A DNA stretch of 64,000 bases from Maylandia zebra (lineage: Eukaryota > Chordata > Actinopteri > Cichliformes > Cichlidae). Positions 20,410-32,208 of the stretch are shown here, in pieces. Below the pieces are notes generated by a model that ran no database searches, was not told where the DNA came from, and saw only the letters and a list, made by a program, of their open reading frames with translations. The translations under genes and the position numbers were made by a program. Positions within the stretch are counted from its first letter, which is position 1, and each line of letters opens with the position of its first letter. Where the stretch lies: positions 21,312,560 to 21,376,559 of the forward strand of contig NC_135177.1 of assembly GCF_041146795.1 (NCBI RefSeq), given 5' to 3'.

Positions 20410-22730
20410 GAAGCATCCACCTGGCATTTACAGTTCAGTACAGAAACAACTTTAGTGAAGGTGACAAATGATCTTATGGCGCTCTGACAGTGGACTCATC
20501 TCTGTGCTCGTTTTGCTAGACCATAATATTCTATTACAGCGATTAGAGCATGCTGTAGGTATTACAGATAGTGCTGTGATAGTGTTGTATCATATCTAAT
20601 GCACTCCAGTTTATTCATGTAAATGGAGAGTCTTCTTCACACACTGAGAGTAATTATGGAGTTCCACAGGTTTCCGTGCTGGGACCAATTGTCTTTACAT
20701 TATACATGCTTCCCTTTAGGTAGCTCTATCAGAAGGCATAGCATACATTTTCACTGCTATGTGGATGACACCCAGCTTTATCTATCCATGAAGCCAGGAA
20801 ACACACACCAATTAGTTAAACTGCAGGAATATCTTAAAGACAAAAAGATCTGGATGACCTCTAATTTTCTGTTTCTAATTTCAGATAAAACCAAGGTTAT
20901 TATACTCTGCCCTGAAAATCTTAGAAATATGGTATCTAACCAGATTCTTACACTTGATGGCATTACCTTGGCCTCCAGTTACACTGTGAGGAACCTTGGA
21001 GTCATTTTAGACCAGGAAATGTCCTTCAGTGCACGTATTAAAAAATATGTAGGACTGCTTTGTTCCATTTGCACAACATCTCTAAAATTAGAAATATCCT
21101 GTCTCAGAGTGATGCTGAAAAACTAGTTCATGCATTTATTACTTCTAGGCTGGACTACTGTAATCGTTATCCGGTTGTTCAGTGATGACGCGACGAATCC
21201 TACTTCCGGGTCTAAAGTAGTCTGCGTTTAATATGGCTTTTGTGTTGTTAACATGTTTAATGTTTTGTATTTTCTTCTATTTGATCTCAAAAAGCTCCTA
21301 AAACAGTCAGTGATCCCTGTTGACCTCCCTCGGCTTTTATTACCGCTAATCATTTATTTAAGCTCAGTTTTTAAAACCTTAGGATGTAACTACAGCCCAG
21401 CCCATGAATGACTAACCTCGTATTGAGGATGGATTATCTCAGTTGTTCTCCTGGCTGAAGTTTGGTCCTTTTACAGCATCCTGCCATGCGATTACATTTG
21501 TTCCTGACCACCGAGAACACTCACGTTAACTTTTATCGAGTGGGAAAAAAGTTAGCTTGTTTATATTATGCTAACATAGCTGTGTTGCTAGCGGTCACGT
21601 AGCACATCATTATATACCAGCTAGCCCAACTTCAGTAACCCTACAAACGTCACTGCTGTTTAGTTTTCTGTCTTCATTTATGCTGGAAGTGATAACAGAG
21701 CTGTACGTTTTAATTTGTTTCCAAAACCCCGCAGTCAGGACATGCTATATTGTATTTAGATAGAAGCTAGCGAGCTAACTCCCTGCTAACTTCTAACTCC
21801 GTTAAATGTCATAAATTCCGTTTTCATGGATGCCTGGATGTTAAACTCAATTGTTACACCTGGTAGAGCAGAACACTGATCATTTTATTAAAGATGAAAG
21901 ACTTTAGACAGTTTTTCAACTCTCAGTAATGCCATAGTGATCGTTTGATATATGGACCTGCAGCGGAGTTTAGACCCAGACACGGCTAGTGACGTCAGAC
22001 TGAACAACCGGATTATCAGGATACCCTAAAAACTCCCTGAAAAACCTTCTGTTAATCCAAAATGCTGCAGTACGAGAAAGAGAGAGCATATTTCTCCTGT
22101 ATTGGCTTCCCTTCATTGGCTCCCTGTTAAATCCAGAATTTAATTCAAAATACTGCTCCTCACATACAAGGTCTTAAATAATCAGGCCCCATCTTATCTT
22201 AATGAACCCACATTTCACTCTCGGACTGCGGGCTTGCTTGTGGTTCCTAGAGTATTTAAAAGTAGAGTGTGAGGCAGAGCTTTTAGCTTTCAGGCCTCTG
22301 ATATTTGGAATCAGTTTCCAATATCTCCAATATTTCCAATAGTTTGTATTCGGGAGACAGATACTATCTATGCTTTTAAGATTAGGTTTAAAACTTTCCT
22401 TGTTGCCGAGCATATAGTTAGGCCTGGATCCGGTGTAGACTGCTAGGGGGATTCCCATGATGCATTGAATTGATTGATTGACTGATTAATTAATGTCTTT
22501 TGTCCTGTCTTCCTCCCCTCACCCTGGTCGCAGCAGATGGCTGCCCCTTCCTGAGCCTGGTTCTGTTGGAGGTTTCTTCCTGACAAAAGGGAGTTCTTTC
22601 TTCCCACTATCCCCAAAAGTGCTTGCTCATAAGGGGTCATATGATTGTTGGGTTGTTCTCTGTATGTGTTATTGTATGGTTTAGCTTTTCATATAAAGCG
22701 CCTTGAGGTCACTGCTGTGTCTACTGTAAA
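20410..22730 (+). mobile_element. L2/Maui-type LINE fragment (RT to 3' UTR), split by a MITE
   Basis: The plus-strand RT region reads YVDDTQLYLSMKPGN, ILTLDGITLASSYTVRNLGV, then RLDYCN just before an insertion at 21,170. After it come QNAAVRER, HWLPVKSRI and CRVFKSRV-like segments. The 3' UTR has GGGATTCCCATGATGCATTG and ATAAAGCGCCTTGAGG. The frame is broken at several points, so the copy is dead. It is truncated at the 5' end within the RT domain, and the usual AATTGAATTG tail is lost at about 22,730. Confidence 0.85.
21170..22012. mobile_element. PIF/Harbinger-like non-autonomous element in the L2 LINE
   Basis: An 843-bp block starts TCCGGTTGTTCAGT and ends ACTGAACAACCGGA, a perfect 14-bp terminal inverted repeat, flanked by TTA on both sides (21,167-21,169 and 22,013-22,015). 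A 3-bp TWA duplication is the PIF/Harbinger signature. The L2 sequence reads on across the junction (TGTAATCGTTA to TTATCAGGATACCC). No transposase is encoded. Confidence 0.85.
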
Positions 22731-23869
22731 AACTTCAGCCTCTGCTGTTGAGACGGACTACACCATGATGCTACTGCCACCATGCTTCACAAACACGAAC
22801 ATCTCTGATTGCTTTTGTGCAGCAACACATGTTCTGCACTGTTTGTCTTTACTGCGACGGGCCCGACTTACTAAACTAAAAAATGACCAGCAGATGGCAA
22901 CAAAAATTAATATCATATGCATAGATTTAAGTTTTTAATGATTTTACTATTACCTACTGTGATTACTTTTAAAATTCTTAATTCATAACCTTTTTTAGTT
23001 AACGTTAACGTGATGACTTCACCACACAACTCAGTTTATCATATATTTTATATATTTAAAACTTATGAAGAAGGCATCATCAATACAATTATGTAGGGTA
23101 ATATATTTTATTTTATAAATATACCACTTAATACAAAATGTAAAAATAGTGGTGAAAAAAACTTAGTATACCAGTTCTATTTTTCTTTTCCTTTTGAGTT
23201 TTTGTTTCATTTTTCCTTTGTAGTCCAGACCAAATTCAGCCCCCTGCTGGGATCAGGTTAATTTTGATATTTCACATCAAATAATCCTTATCCTGCCACA
23301 TTGCTTTTGAACAACTGGGCCCTACGAACCCAACGGTATCCAGTTCACACTTGACAAAGAAAAGCATGAAATCTTTAAGTTAAAACAGCTGGAACAAGAA
23401 AATGAAGAACATATTGCACGATGCAGTTTCACATTAAGTCTATAAATAAATCAGCTTGTTAGAATAACTGAATGACTAGATTAATAAAATATATCTCTTT
23501 TATCCAAGCCCCAGATATATATTTTTAACATTTTCAGTAATATTAATAAAACATTTCACAATCAAGTAGACCTTCAAAACAGCAGCATCTCTGTCAACAT
23601 GAACATTTACAGCCCACACTCTGAGAAATCTAAATAAATTAATTAAATCATTAGTTACATTGTTAATTTAGTTGTGATGTTTTATAAACAAAAGTCTTAA
23701 GTCATATGTTTTTTTTCCTTTTTTTGCTGAATATTTCTGAATTCTCCAGTCTAAATGCACAAATTATAAGTGTCTTCCCAGTTGGCAAACTCAAAATTGA
23801 CTTTTTTCCATTTGCTGCCATCGTTTCTTAGATGATTCCACCTTCGGACAGTACCTCCAAACAGGTAGA
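22731..23869. other. Spacer and beta-2 3' UTR, with Tc1-like scrap
   Basis: A CCATGATGCTACTGCCACCATGCTTCAC segment near 22,760-22,790 is a Tc1-type transposase scrap. The part nearest 23,869 is the 3' UTR of beta-2. A spurious open frame runs through that UTR on the minus strand. Nothing else is supported. Confidence 0.5.
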
Positions 23870-26800
23870 TTAACTTGTTGGCACCAATATCCGGCCTATA
23901 CAATAATAACAAGAAGACAGAGTTAAAATGTATTGGTTTTAAATAACAATAATTTTGTGTTAATGTGTTAAAATTGCAGCTGCTACAAAGTGCGGTAGAG
24001 TTAGATGTGGAAATAATGACTGTTAGAGTGAACAGCTTGTTACCTACAGAGCAAGTAAAAGTTATTCCTTAAATGTACTTATATAATTGCTCAGGTTACA
24101 GATAGAGACATTAAGGAGGTCACGTTTGTCATGTTTCTCACTTGTAGTGTTCCGCTTGTAGAAAACAGCTCCACCGAGTACAAACACCAAACCCAGCAGC
24201 AGCCCTGCTACACCTATAGCAATCTTATTCTTCTCTGCCTCGGATGTTGGATCTGAAAACACATGTATCACTATATTACATTTCTAAACTGTGAATTTAA
24301 TAAGTCTTATTTAATAACATCATAAACCAGGATGAGGTCCAAGAATAAGCTTCCTTTCACTGTCTTACCCCAGTCATAAAATTTGGGCTCCATGAGGCTG
24401 GCATGCTCCACCATGCAACTAATGTTCTCTCCAGGTTTGGGTATAATCTCCAGGTAGGAGTGAATCTGGTAGAGCCAGTTTCCGTTGGGTAGTTCATCAG
24501 TGGAAGTCACATTAGATGTTGCCTCCTTTCCGTCCCTCAGCCATGTCAGTTTGATTTGTTTGGGATAAAAGTTGTACGCGCTGCACATCAACATGCCTGG
24601 ATGTTCACTTTCTGGTGACTCAGCTAACCTCAGCTTGACTGTGGGCTCAACTTGTGGAAAGAACAGACAGTCAGAACGATTTGGTATAAAATTAAATACC
24701 ATCAATTAACACTGATTAGGCATTGCAGCAATAACACAGTTTCTGTAATGAGCCTTATATCCTTCTCTGGAGCTTCAGTTTTCCTGTAATCCTCTATTCC
24801 GATAGAAGATGGCGTGTTACCAGTCGGGCAAAAAGCAAAGCAAACCAATCAGATTTAAATGAAAAAAATTCACAAAGAAAGCACAACAAAGCACCCTCAA
24901 GTGCACTAAAGAGTAAACAGTTAAATATGTAGTATTAAAAATTAGGTCTCTGTCTTCTAAGCCCCTGTGAGTAAATTATTTGATAATTGACAAACATATT
25001 GATTTGCTCCTATTACAAAGACTTGGTTCCAGCAGATAGTTGAAATTAATCAAACCCCTGAGCAATACTAACTGTGAGAATCCTCAAAGCACAGACCAAA
25101 GAGGAGGAGTGGCAGCAATCTTCCACTAAAGCTTTGAATAGATCCAGATTTACAACTTCTTAGATTTCATTTGAAAGCAGAACTCTTAGCATTGTAAACT
25201 CTAATCGGAAAACTCAGTTTTATTTGCTGTTAACTATCATTCATATGGCCCTTACTCACAGTTCCTAGGTGAATTCTTAGACTTTCTAATTTAGTCCTCA
25301 GCTCTAATAAAATAATTATAGTAGGTCATTTTAATATCCATGTATATGCTGATAATGACCGTCTCAAAATTGCATTTAACCTGTTAGTAGACTCAATTCT
25401 CTCAAAATGTAAAAGACCCCACCCACCACATTAATCTGGATCGTGTGGGAAAGGTGGCATTAAACATTTAACAGTATTCCCAGTAAAACCCTCTGTTTGA
25501 TTAAGCTTATAATTTGGGCTGGATCTTTTCACTCGGAACATTCCCTTATTTAATAAACTACGCTGCATCATTGCTTTCAGATCTTCAGGTTTATCTCTGG
25601 CTCTCTTCCACATTGTGTCTTTTGTCCTGGCTCTCTTCCCTCACCCCTGACTGTTCAGTGGTTGTCTGTTTTTTGGTATGTTTTTTCGAATTTTTGCTGA
25701 TATTCCTCGCCATTCTGTCTCCTTGTTTCCTGGTCATGAATTCTGTTAGCTCTGTTGTTTCGACTAACTGTTTTATTTCGGGAACTGCTTTTTCTTTCGT
25801 GTCCTCTGAGCTGTTTACTTTCAGTCTAGGGTTTTCTCATTTCTCTAATTTGTCCATCCGTCTTCCTGCTCGTGACCAGGGTTAACAGAGGGACATCTTA
25901 ATTCCTAAAATGCATCAAGAGGGCTGAAGAGCAGTAACTAAGCACGCAGGGTTGTTTCCTTTATGGAAGTGTTTTCACTTTCAACATTTAAAAGAGATGG
26001 CGCACAAATCAGGAGAGATTTTCATTCATCAGTAATTCATCAGTTTGGAGTGTATAAGGAAGTTGAACACAGGGAGGTAATGATAACTCCACACAAATCC
26101 ACAGGTTGGGTTAAAACTAGGAACCTTCTTTCTGTGAGGCGACAGTGCAAAACACCGCAGCACTGTTAGTAATTTTCAAAAACTTACCAGTCACAGGATT
26201 CAGTCACTGATTCAGTCACCAGCAATCTTTTTCTCACGTACTTAAAAAACATTTTAGGGAAAGTCCCTGTAGAGCACCAAGCTGTTACCTAGTGCTTTAT
26301 TGATATCACAGAAATAAGAAGTGTAACTATCAATGGCTGCTGGAATCTAAAATATCATTAGAGTTTCAGAGTTTTTCTATGCTCACCTGGTCTTGAAAGC
26401 ACATCAAACACTAGCGGGACGTTGGTTCTGCACTTCTGTTCGTTCTTTTTTTCTTGTTCTAAGAAACGTTGGTTTTTGTTGAGTTCATCTGCAATTTCTT
26501 TCATTTTCTCTGTGTAGCCGACATATTTCCCCAAAGTGCTGTTGTACTGACCCTGAAGCACCTTATTAAAGTAGAGCTGTGCCAGATAAACAACATCATC
26601 TTTGGAAGTAAACAGGCAACGGACCACACCGTAACCAAAGTAAGCATCTGTAACACAAAGTCAACAATTAGCTGATGCTGAAATGCTCATGTGTGTTGTC
26701 TTCTCACACACAACGCAAGTGCCAGTTCGACAATCTTAAACGTTAGCTTGTGTTTACTAAATAACACAAATGAATCAAACGTCTTTTTTATTTTTACTGT

Positions 26801-26895
26801 AAGACCGATAAACAGCTATTATCTTGAAGTTACCTACCTGCTCTTGAAAATAAGAGGAACACACTTGTTAGCAGTAAAGTGCAGCGAATATGCAT
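23870..26895 (-). CDS. MHC class II beta chain 2 (complete, 5 exons)
   Basis: Exons, minus strand: 26838-26895 (signal peptide MHIRCTLLLTSVFLLFSRA), 26387-26647 (beta-1), 24369-24650 (beta-2, one exon), 24142-24252 (membrane), 23870-23895 (tail ending RILVPTS). The product is 245 residues and all introns are phase 1. Beta-1 has VVRCLFTSKDD, GQYNSTLGKYVGYT and QKCRTNVPLV; beta-2 has MCSAYNFYPKQIKLTW and ISCMVEHASLMEP. The membrane exon is KIAIGVAGLLLGLVFVLGG. The donor at 24,141 (ACAA|GTGAGA) was chosen because joining it to 23,895 gives a natural short tail, whereas reading through it yields an unspliced frame to 24,062. It lies 1.2 kb downstream of alpha-1 on the same strand, forming a natural alpha-beta pair. 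Intron 2 (1.7 kb) carries an L2 fragment. Confidence 0.93.
24985..25470 (+). mobile_element. L2-type LINE endonuclease fragment in beta-2 intron 2
   Basis: Degenerate plus-strand reading gives GPYSQFLGEFLDFL, IIIVGHFNIHVYADNDRL and LLVDSI, matching the endonuclease domain of fish L2 elements (IIVGDFNIHVD). The catalytic GDFN is GHFN and the frame is broken. The rest of the intron (25,470-26,386) has an unassigned pyrimidine-rich part and a short dispersed repeat ending TGTGAGGCGACAGTGC near 26,150. Confidence 0.65.
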
Positions 26896-28093
26896 GGTGA
26901 AAAAATAGGAATCACGAATGAAAATAGGAAGAAGTCTGATCTTGTTGCAGAAGGAAGTGAATCGCCAGATTGAGCAACAGTATTGTTATGCAGGCTTTTA
27001 GTAGGCGTGGTGCTCTGTGGGACATGATTTACTTCTATTGTCGGATTTGTGCAGACAGTAAAGCTTTTTTTAAACACAGACAAGCCGTAATTTTTATGTA
27101 ATATCCACAGTTAACCCTGATTTGTTTGAATTACTAAACACAACCCAAAACAAGTATTTCTCCAGTCTGAAGTTACTAAAAAGATTTATATTTGATTTTA
27201 TTAAACTTATTGGTTTTGCATTTATCTGAACACTAGCAGGCTAGCAGCTTATATCTATATCTATAGCATATCAGGAAATATGTTTTTATTTATTTGTAAT
27301 AATACTGATTTTAATGGCCGAGCTTTACGGGTTTTGGAACCAAAGATAAAGAGCTGAAAGACAACAGTCATTTTTTTCAACAAAGATTTCTTTATTTTGC
27401 TGGTATAGAAAAGAAGATTAAATAACAATCAAAGTTACATAAACAATAAAGGTGGTGTTTGGTTACAGACAAAAATTAGCTTCATTGCCCAGCTATGGCA
27501 AACTATATTTATTGTGCATATAATGCAAACATATTAATCCAGTCTTCACTACTTGAGAAAACCTTGTTGCATTTTACTGCTGCCTCCTAGAGACTCTGTT
27601 TTAGCACATTTTATTTAAAATTCATAATAACAAGCTACTTCTCACTGCTTTTGTGTCTGAAGCACAGCCAGCAACTCCATATCTCTTACTTGGCAAACTT
27701 TTCTGCCCTTCCTGACACAACCCCCAAGGGATTTGTGTCTCATGCCAGGATCAAACCAGAGATCTTCTGCTTGTTAGAAGAATGTGCAAACCACTACACT
27801 GCAGAGCTACTACTGCAGAAAATGACTACATGTTAACTAAAAGTGCTGCAACACCCCAAGCAAACAGCAGCAATTTAAATAAGGAAATAAAAAGTCAAAT
27901 GGCCTTTTGAATTTCCTGTGTGAATCTGAAACACTTCTCACAATAAAGACTGGATGTGATTAGTGGATACTGTTTCATTACAGTTAATTTTAAACCTTTG
28001 GACTGACCTAATTGTTGAATTGTTTATTGAATGAACCATGACTTTGTGCCCCACTTTTGTTGTTTATTTGTGTGATTTTCATGTGTGGAATCT
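26896..28093. other. Beta-2 promoter side, alpha-1 3' side and a dispersed repeat
   Basis: The first 150 bases share blocks with the beta-1 promoter (GTAGGCGTGGTGCTCTGTG near 27,000). The stretch 27,650-27,830 resembles the dispersed repeat at 1736-1925 (CCAGGATCAAACCAGAGATC, then GTGCAAACCACTACACTGCAG). No gene is supported. Confidence 0.5.
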
Positions 28094-29520
28094 CTAAGAT
28101 AGATATTGTTTTTTGTTTTCAAGTCCTTTTACAATTAAAAATGTTCCCGTTGCCACTCCCAGCAGGCCCAGAGTCAGGCCCACTGCACAGAAAACATCCA
28201 GTCCATGACTTTCATGGCTTTTCATTATTTCTGTTTCTGCAGAAGAAGAAAAAAAAGAACATAATTACTGACTACAGTAAACAAATCTTTTCATTTTATT
28301 TTTATTCATTAGGGCAAATATTTACCCCAGATTCTTGTTTGGGGTGTCTCCAGTGCCGAGTGCTCCACGGTGCAGCTGTAAATGTCGCCCTCGCTTGGAG
28401 TGAACACCAGAGTTGAGAACTGGTGGAAGGTTTGATCTTTATTGGGAAAATACCGACTGAGCAACACCCCCTCAGACACTGGATGACCATTTTTGGTCCA
28501 AGTAACATTGATGTCAGGTGGATAGAAATAATTCACAAAGCAGATCAGGCTGTTTTCAACTCCCAGCTCGACTTCATCTGCAGGGTAAAGAATGCTTGCG
28601 GGTGGGTCTGTGGTAGGATCAAACACAATTAACATCATCAGATCTTATCAGCAATGTTACAACATGAAGTTAACACAAGAATAAAAATCCTTTACCTTTA
28701 TCTTCAGGTGGATTTTTTTCCTCTACTGTCCAGTATGACAGAAGTGCTGGACATGCTCTCTTGGCTTTTTGTGCATTGTTATATACATTCAAATTCTGAA
28801 ATGTTTCACTTGGGTTAAATATAAAATACCGGGGCACCGTGTATACAACTTCATGTCTTTCGAAATCTGTATACATAAGCTCCTCAGCATCAAATTCAAA
28901 CTGTGCCTCAGTTCTCCCATCAACAAAGCAGGCCACGACATAGGTAATTTCATGTGAAACTGAGAAAAAAGACAAAAAAATGCAAACAAGAGAATAACAA
29001 TAAATGTATTAGTATGAACAGAATAGAACAGAATAGCCCTTTATTTTCACTGTACATAAAATATAAAGAGTAAGACAGGAGTATTAAATAACAAACTAAA
29101 GGAAAATAAAGGAAACATGTAACACATTTCATAACATCAAATCATGTGTTTCCAGAGTGTCCGGCTTGTAATGCAGGTTAACGCATGAATGAACCCAGGT
29201 GGAAGCACAATCCTAACCTCATGCAGTGCAGTTAATGATCTAATATAATACTACACAGAAAAATAGGACTGCATCACGAAGAGCAGTGATGAAATACATG
29301 CCAGTGAAGCTGGGGTGTTATTGTTAACCTCACAGTAGTATTAGTGAACAAGAAAATTCAAGTTACCAGATGACTTGAGAAGGAGACAAATTGAGAAAAT
29401 TCAAACATACATTGAATAGTATGAGTTTATAGTAAAGGAGTAAATTAGAAATTCATCCTTACTTTGAGAGAAGACGCAGAAGCTGTTGAGCAGCAGGATA
29501 ACGAGAGCAGAGCGCCTCAT
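28094..29520 (-). CDS. MHC class II alpha chain 1 (complete, 4 exons)
   Basis: This is the alpha partner of the class II heterodimer. Exons, minus strand: 29463-29520 (signal MRRSALVILLLNSFCVFSQ), 28696-28959 (alpha-1), 28326-28607 (alpha-2), 28094-28236 (connecting peptide, membrane segment, tail). The product is 248 residues, phases all 1. Alpha-1 has VVACFVDGR, QFEFDAEELMYTDF and RACPAL, so the fish-type cysteine pair is present. Alpha-2 has LICFVNYFYPP, INVTWTKNGHP, FHQFSTLVF and YSCTVEHSAL. The membrane exon shows VGLTLGLLGVATGTF before a KGLENKK tail. I chose the start by matching alpha-2; an in-frame MMATCSSH extension upstream is possible. It stands 1.2 kb upstream of beta-2 on the same strand, so these two are the likely cognate pair. 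Confidence 0.93.
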
Positions 29521-31036
29521 GTGTGAGCTGCAGGTGGCCATCATTGGAAATTCCCCCACTGGTCCAAACTGAACAAAATGCAAACTACGATCTCTTTCAG
29601 GGTCAGTTAACAATAAAGCCCAGCTACACCTTCTTAACACATGACCACTGATGGTAATGCAGCAGTCTAACCGGTTGAACAGGCGAGATACCTCAGAGAG
29701 ATCGTTTGCCAGTAGCTACATAACTTTCGTGCATTCACCGTCATACAGAAAAGTTGCCTCCGAAATTCACATGATGTTATGAAAGTTTTTACACCATCTT
29801 TTCGGCTTTACCGCAGTTCTGCTCCACATTTCAATACTTTCCGGCTTCCTTATCCTGCTGTTGAAGCTCATTCTGAGGTTTTTGTTCTAAGATGGGTCAC
29901 ATGTTTAGTTTCCTCAAAAAAGAGGAACCGTAAAAAAAAAGGAAACAAAACTGCACTATAAGCTGAAGACCTTGCTTATAAACACACACACACATGCGCG
30001 CACACACATATGGGTATAAAATCCTTTCCCTCTTGTAGTTTAGAGAGAAAAATCTGTGTCTCCTATACTCCTAAATTGTGGTTCTCATTTAATAATAATG
30101 AAACGATGATGGTTTTATCCACGTTAAGCCACAGAAATCTGTACGTTTGAATTTTTTAAGTATACAGAAGTAGTAAAAACCCTGAAAGCAGAAGTGGTGT
30201 ATAATGAATGAAGTGAGTGTCCACAGTTGCAGGGTTCACAGGTCCCTGTGGATTTCTCATGTTCTCACTAAAATGCCCTGTGTACTTTCAGACACACTGG
30301 AGGCATTTCCATTTTTCTTAAATATTTCCAAAGGAGATCTGTAGTGAACTTTCCTTTCACTGCAGTGTTACGTCATGGTTTCTGGCTGCTTCTTCTCTGC
30401 CTTTGTCGGTTTTTTGTTGACTTTGATGGAACAGCTGATCCAGTGATTACTGACAAACCTGACTGCAATTAGCCTAAAGTCTGTTCCTTTTTTAAAAAAG
30501 TTGACTTCCTTGAAAACATTTCCAAGCAACAGCAGAGTTACGTTTTTAAGTTTAACCAGCTTACAGTGTTTTATAGTGAATAGTAATAAGTTAAAGCAAA
30601 AGAAATTCTTATTGGAGCTCTTCATTGAATTTTTTTCTTTATTTTTGGACTTGCTGTTTCAGAACAAAGACATCAAACAAATCATTCCCGAACTATATTT
30701 TCGGTGTGGCAGGGTGTGTCATCCTGGACAGAATTCACTGCCAACAGCGAATGTTATTGACTGACAGTAAATGCTTTGCATCAATGTTTAATCTACATTA
30801 AGGATCAAAGTAACATCCACATGACTGGTTTTCTGGCTGAATATTACATTGTATCACTGCCCCTGTTGGCTAGTCTTCCTACTATAACGTATCAAGTTTT
30901 TACAATAAGGAAATTTGTATTTATGTATGAATTATTTGTATATTTTCTAACTGGGGACAGCTTGTTTTATTTGCAAAAAGCACATTATTTTTCACTCAGC
31001 AGCCTTTTTATAAGGTATAACTTACTAGTATCACAT
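29521..31036. other. Alpha-1 upstream region
   Basis: It contains the alpha-1 promoter and sequence shared with 13.9-14.7 kb. A short CA run lies at 29,983-30,010. Sequence at 29,016-29,060 within alpha-1 intron 1 (GAACAGAATAGAACAGAATAG then CCTTTATT) looks like a LINE/SINE tail. No gene is supported; open frames at 30,368-30,764 lack family features. Confidence 0.5.
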
Positions 31037-31840
31037 CGCCTTCAGAGCTGCTTTAATGTTTGATGGCACAGATGCCTCAGAGAATTTCCTGATCCACCAC
31101 ATACCAAAGGTTCTCTTTTGGATTGACATCTATTCACTTGGAGGCCATTTGAGGACAGTGAACTAAATTTTGTGTTCAAGAAAACAGTTTGAGATGATCT
31201 CAGCTTTGTGACATGGTGTGTTATCCTGGTGGAAGCAGCCAGCAGAAGGTACACCGTGGTTATACTGTTGGAAAAATATCACAAGCATTGTTACACCACC
31301 AGCAGGCTGAACTGTTGATACAAGGTAGGGTGGATCCAGGCTTTCATGTTTTTTACACCACGGTCTGACTCTACCATCTGAATTTTGCAGCAGAAATCAA
31401 CTCATCAGACCAGGCAGCAGTTTTCAAATCTTCTATTGTCCACTTTTGAGCCTGTAAGAACTGTTCCTGTTCTTAACTGACAGGTGTGGTACTCGGTGTG
31501 GGCTTCTGCTGCTGCAGTGCTTTTTGTTTTGCAAACCTCGGTTGTATCGAGTGGTTATTTTAGTTACTGAGGCCTTCCTATGAGCCCAAAGCCATTCTGT
31601 TCTCAACCTCTAACATCTACAAAACATTTAAACCCAAAGAACTGGCGCTGATTGGATATTTTCTCTTTTTCAGACCATCCTCTGTAAAACCCCAGAGACA
31701 GTTGGAAAAATCTCAGTACATCAATAGTTTTTGAAGTACTCAAGTTGGTTAAATCACCTGTCTCCCTTTTGATTTAACCATGTTTACATGCCTAAGTGCA
31801 TTAAGATGCTGCCATGTGATTAGTGATTATTATGCCCTTA
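31037..31840 (-). mobile_element. Tc1-like transposon remnant A
   Basis: Minus-strand reading recovers HQDNTPCHKAEIISN, FTVLKWPP and other blocks of the Tc1 DDE domain (QQDNAPCHKA...VLKWPPQSPDLNPIEH in intact members). The frame has several stops, and the far end (GTGTACCTAATAAAGTGGCC type) is missing. A sister copy lies at 34,770-35,590 and is part of the same tandem duplication. Confidence 0.8.
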
Positions 31841-32208
31841 CAATGGGCAGTTACAGCTGCCATTTTCGACATGTGCTGAAGGTTTACCTGCATTAACTGA
31901 TTCTTGGCCACTTGAGGGCGGTAGAGTAAGGTAAAAAAAACAAAACATCATATTACATTCACTTTTTAAATTCTTCTTTCCAAAGTGAAGCAGACAGGAA
32001 ACAGTACACAGCTGTTTGCTGGTGGAAGCTCAGCTGATGTGATTCAGAGTTTGGATCAAGTTTACAGTGTGAGGAGAAAATGTGGATGATGTGAGTCTCT
32101 GTGCCTCTGTGAAAAGCTCAGACGGCAGTTTAAGGACAAGCAAGTCGACCACAACGTTTTACATAATCAGAACCAAAATCTCAGTGAAATCCAAAAGGCT
32201 GCTCCGAC

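Noticed and set aside
23760-23895. Open frame downstream of beta-2 that looked like an extra exon
   Set aside because: Its first 26 bases make a natural class II tail (RILVPTS, stop) in another phase; the remainder is 3' UTR.
25514-25885. 123-codon plus-strand open frame in beta-2 intron 2
   Set aside because: It is a pyrimidine-rich repeat-like stretch giving a hydrophobic low-information translation with no recognised domain.
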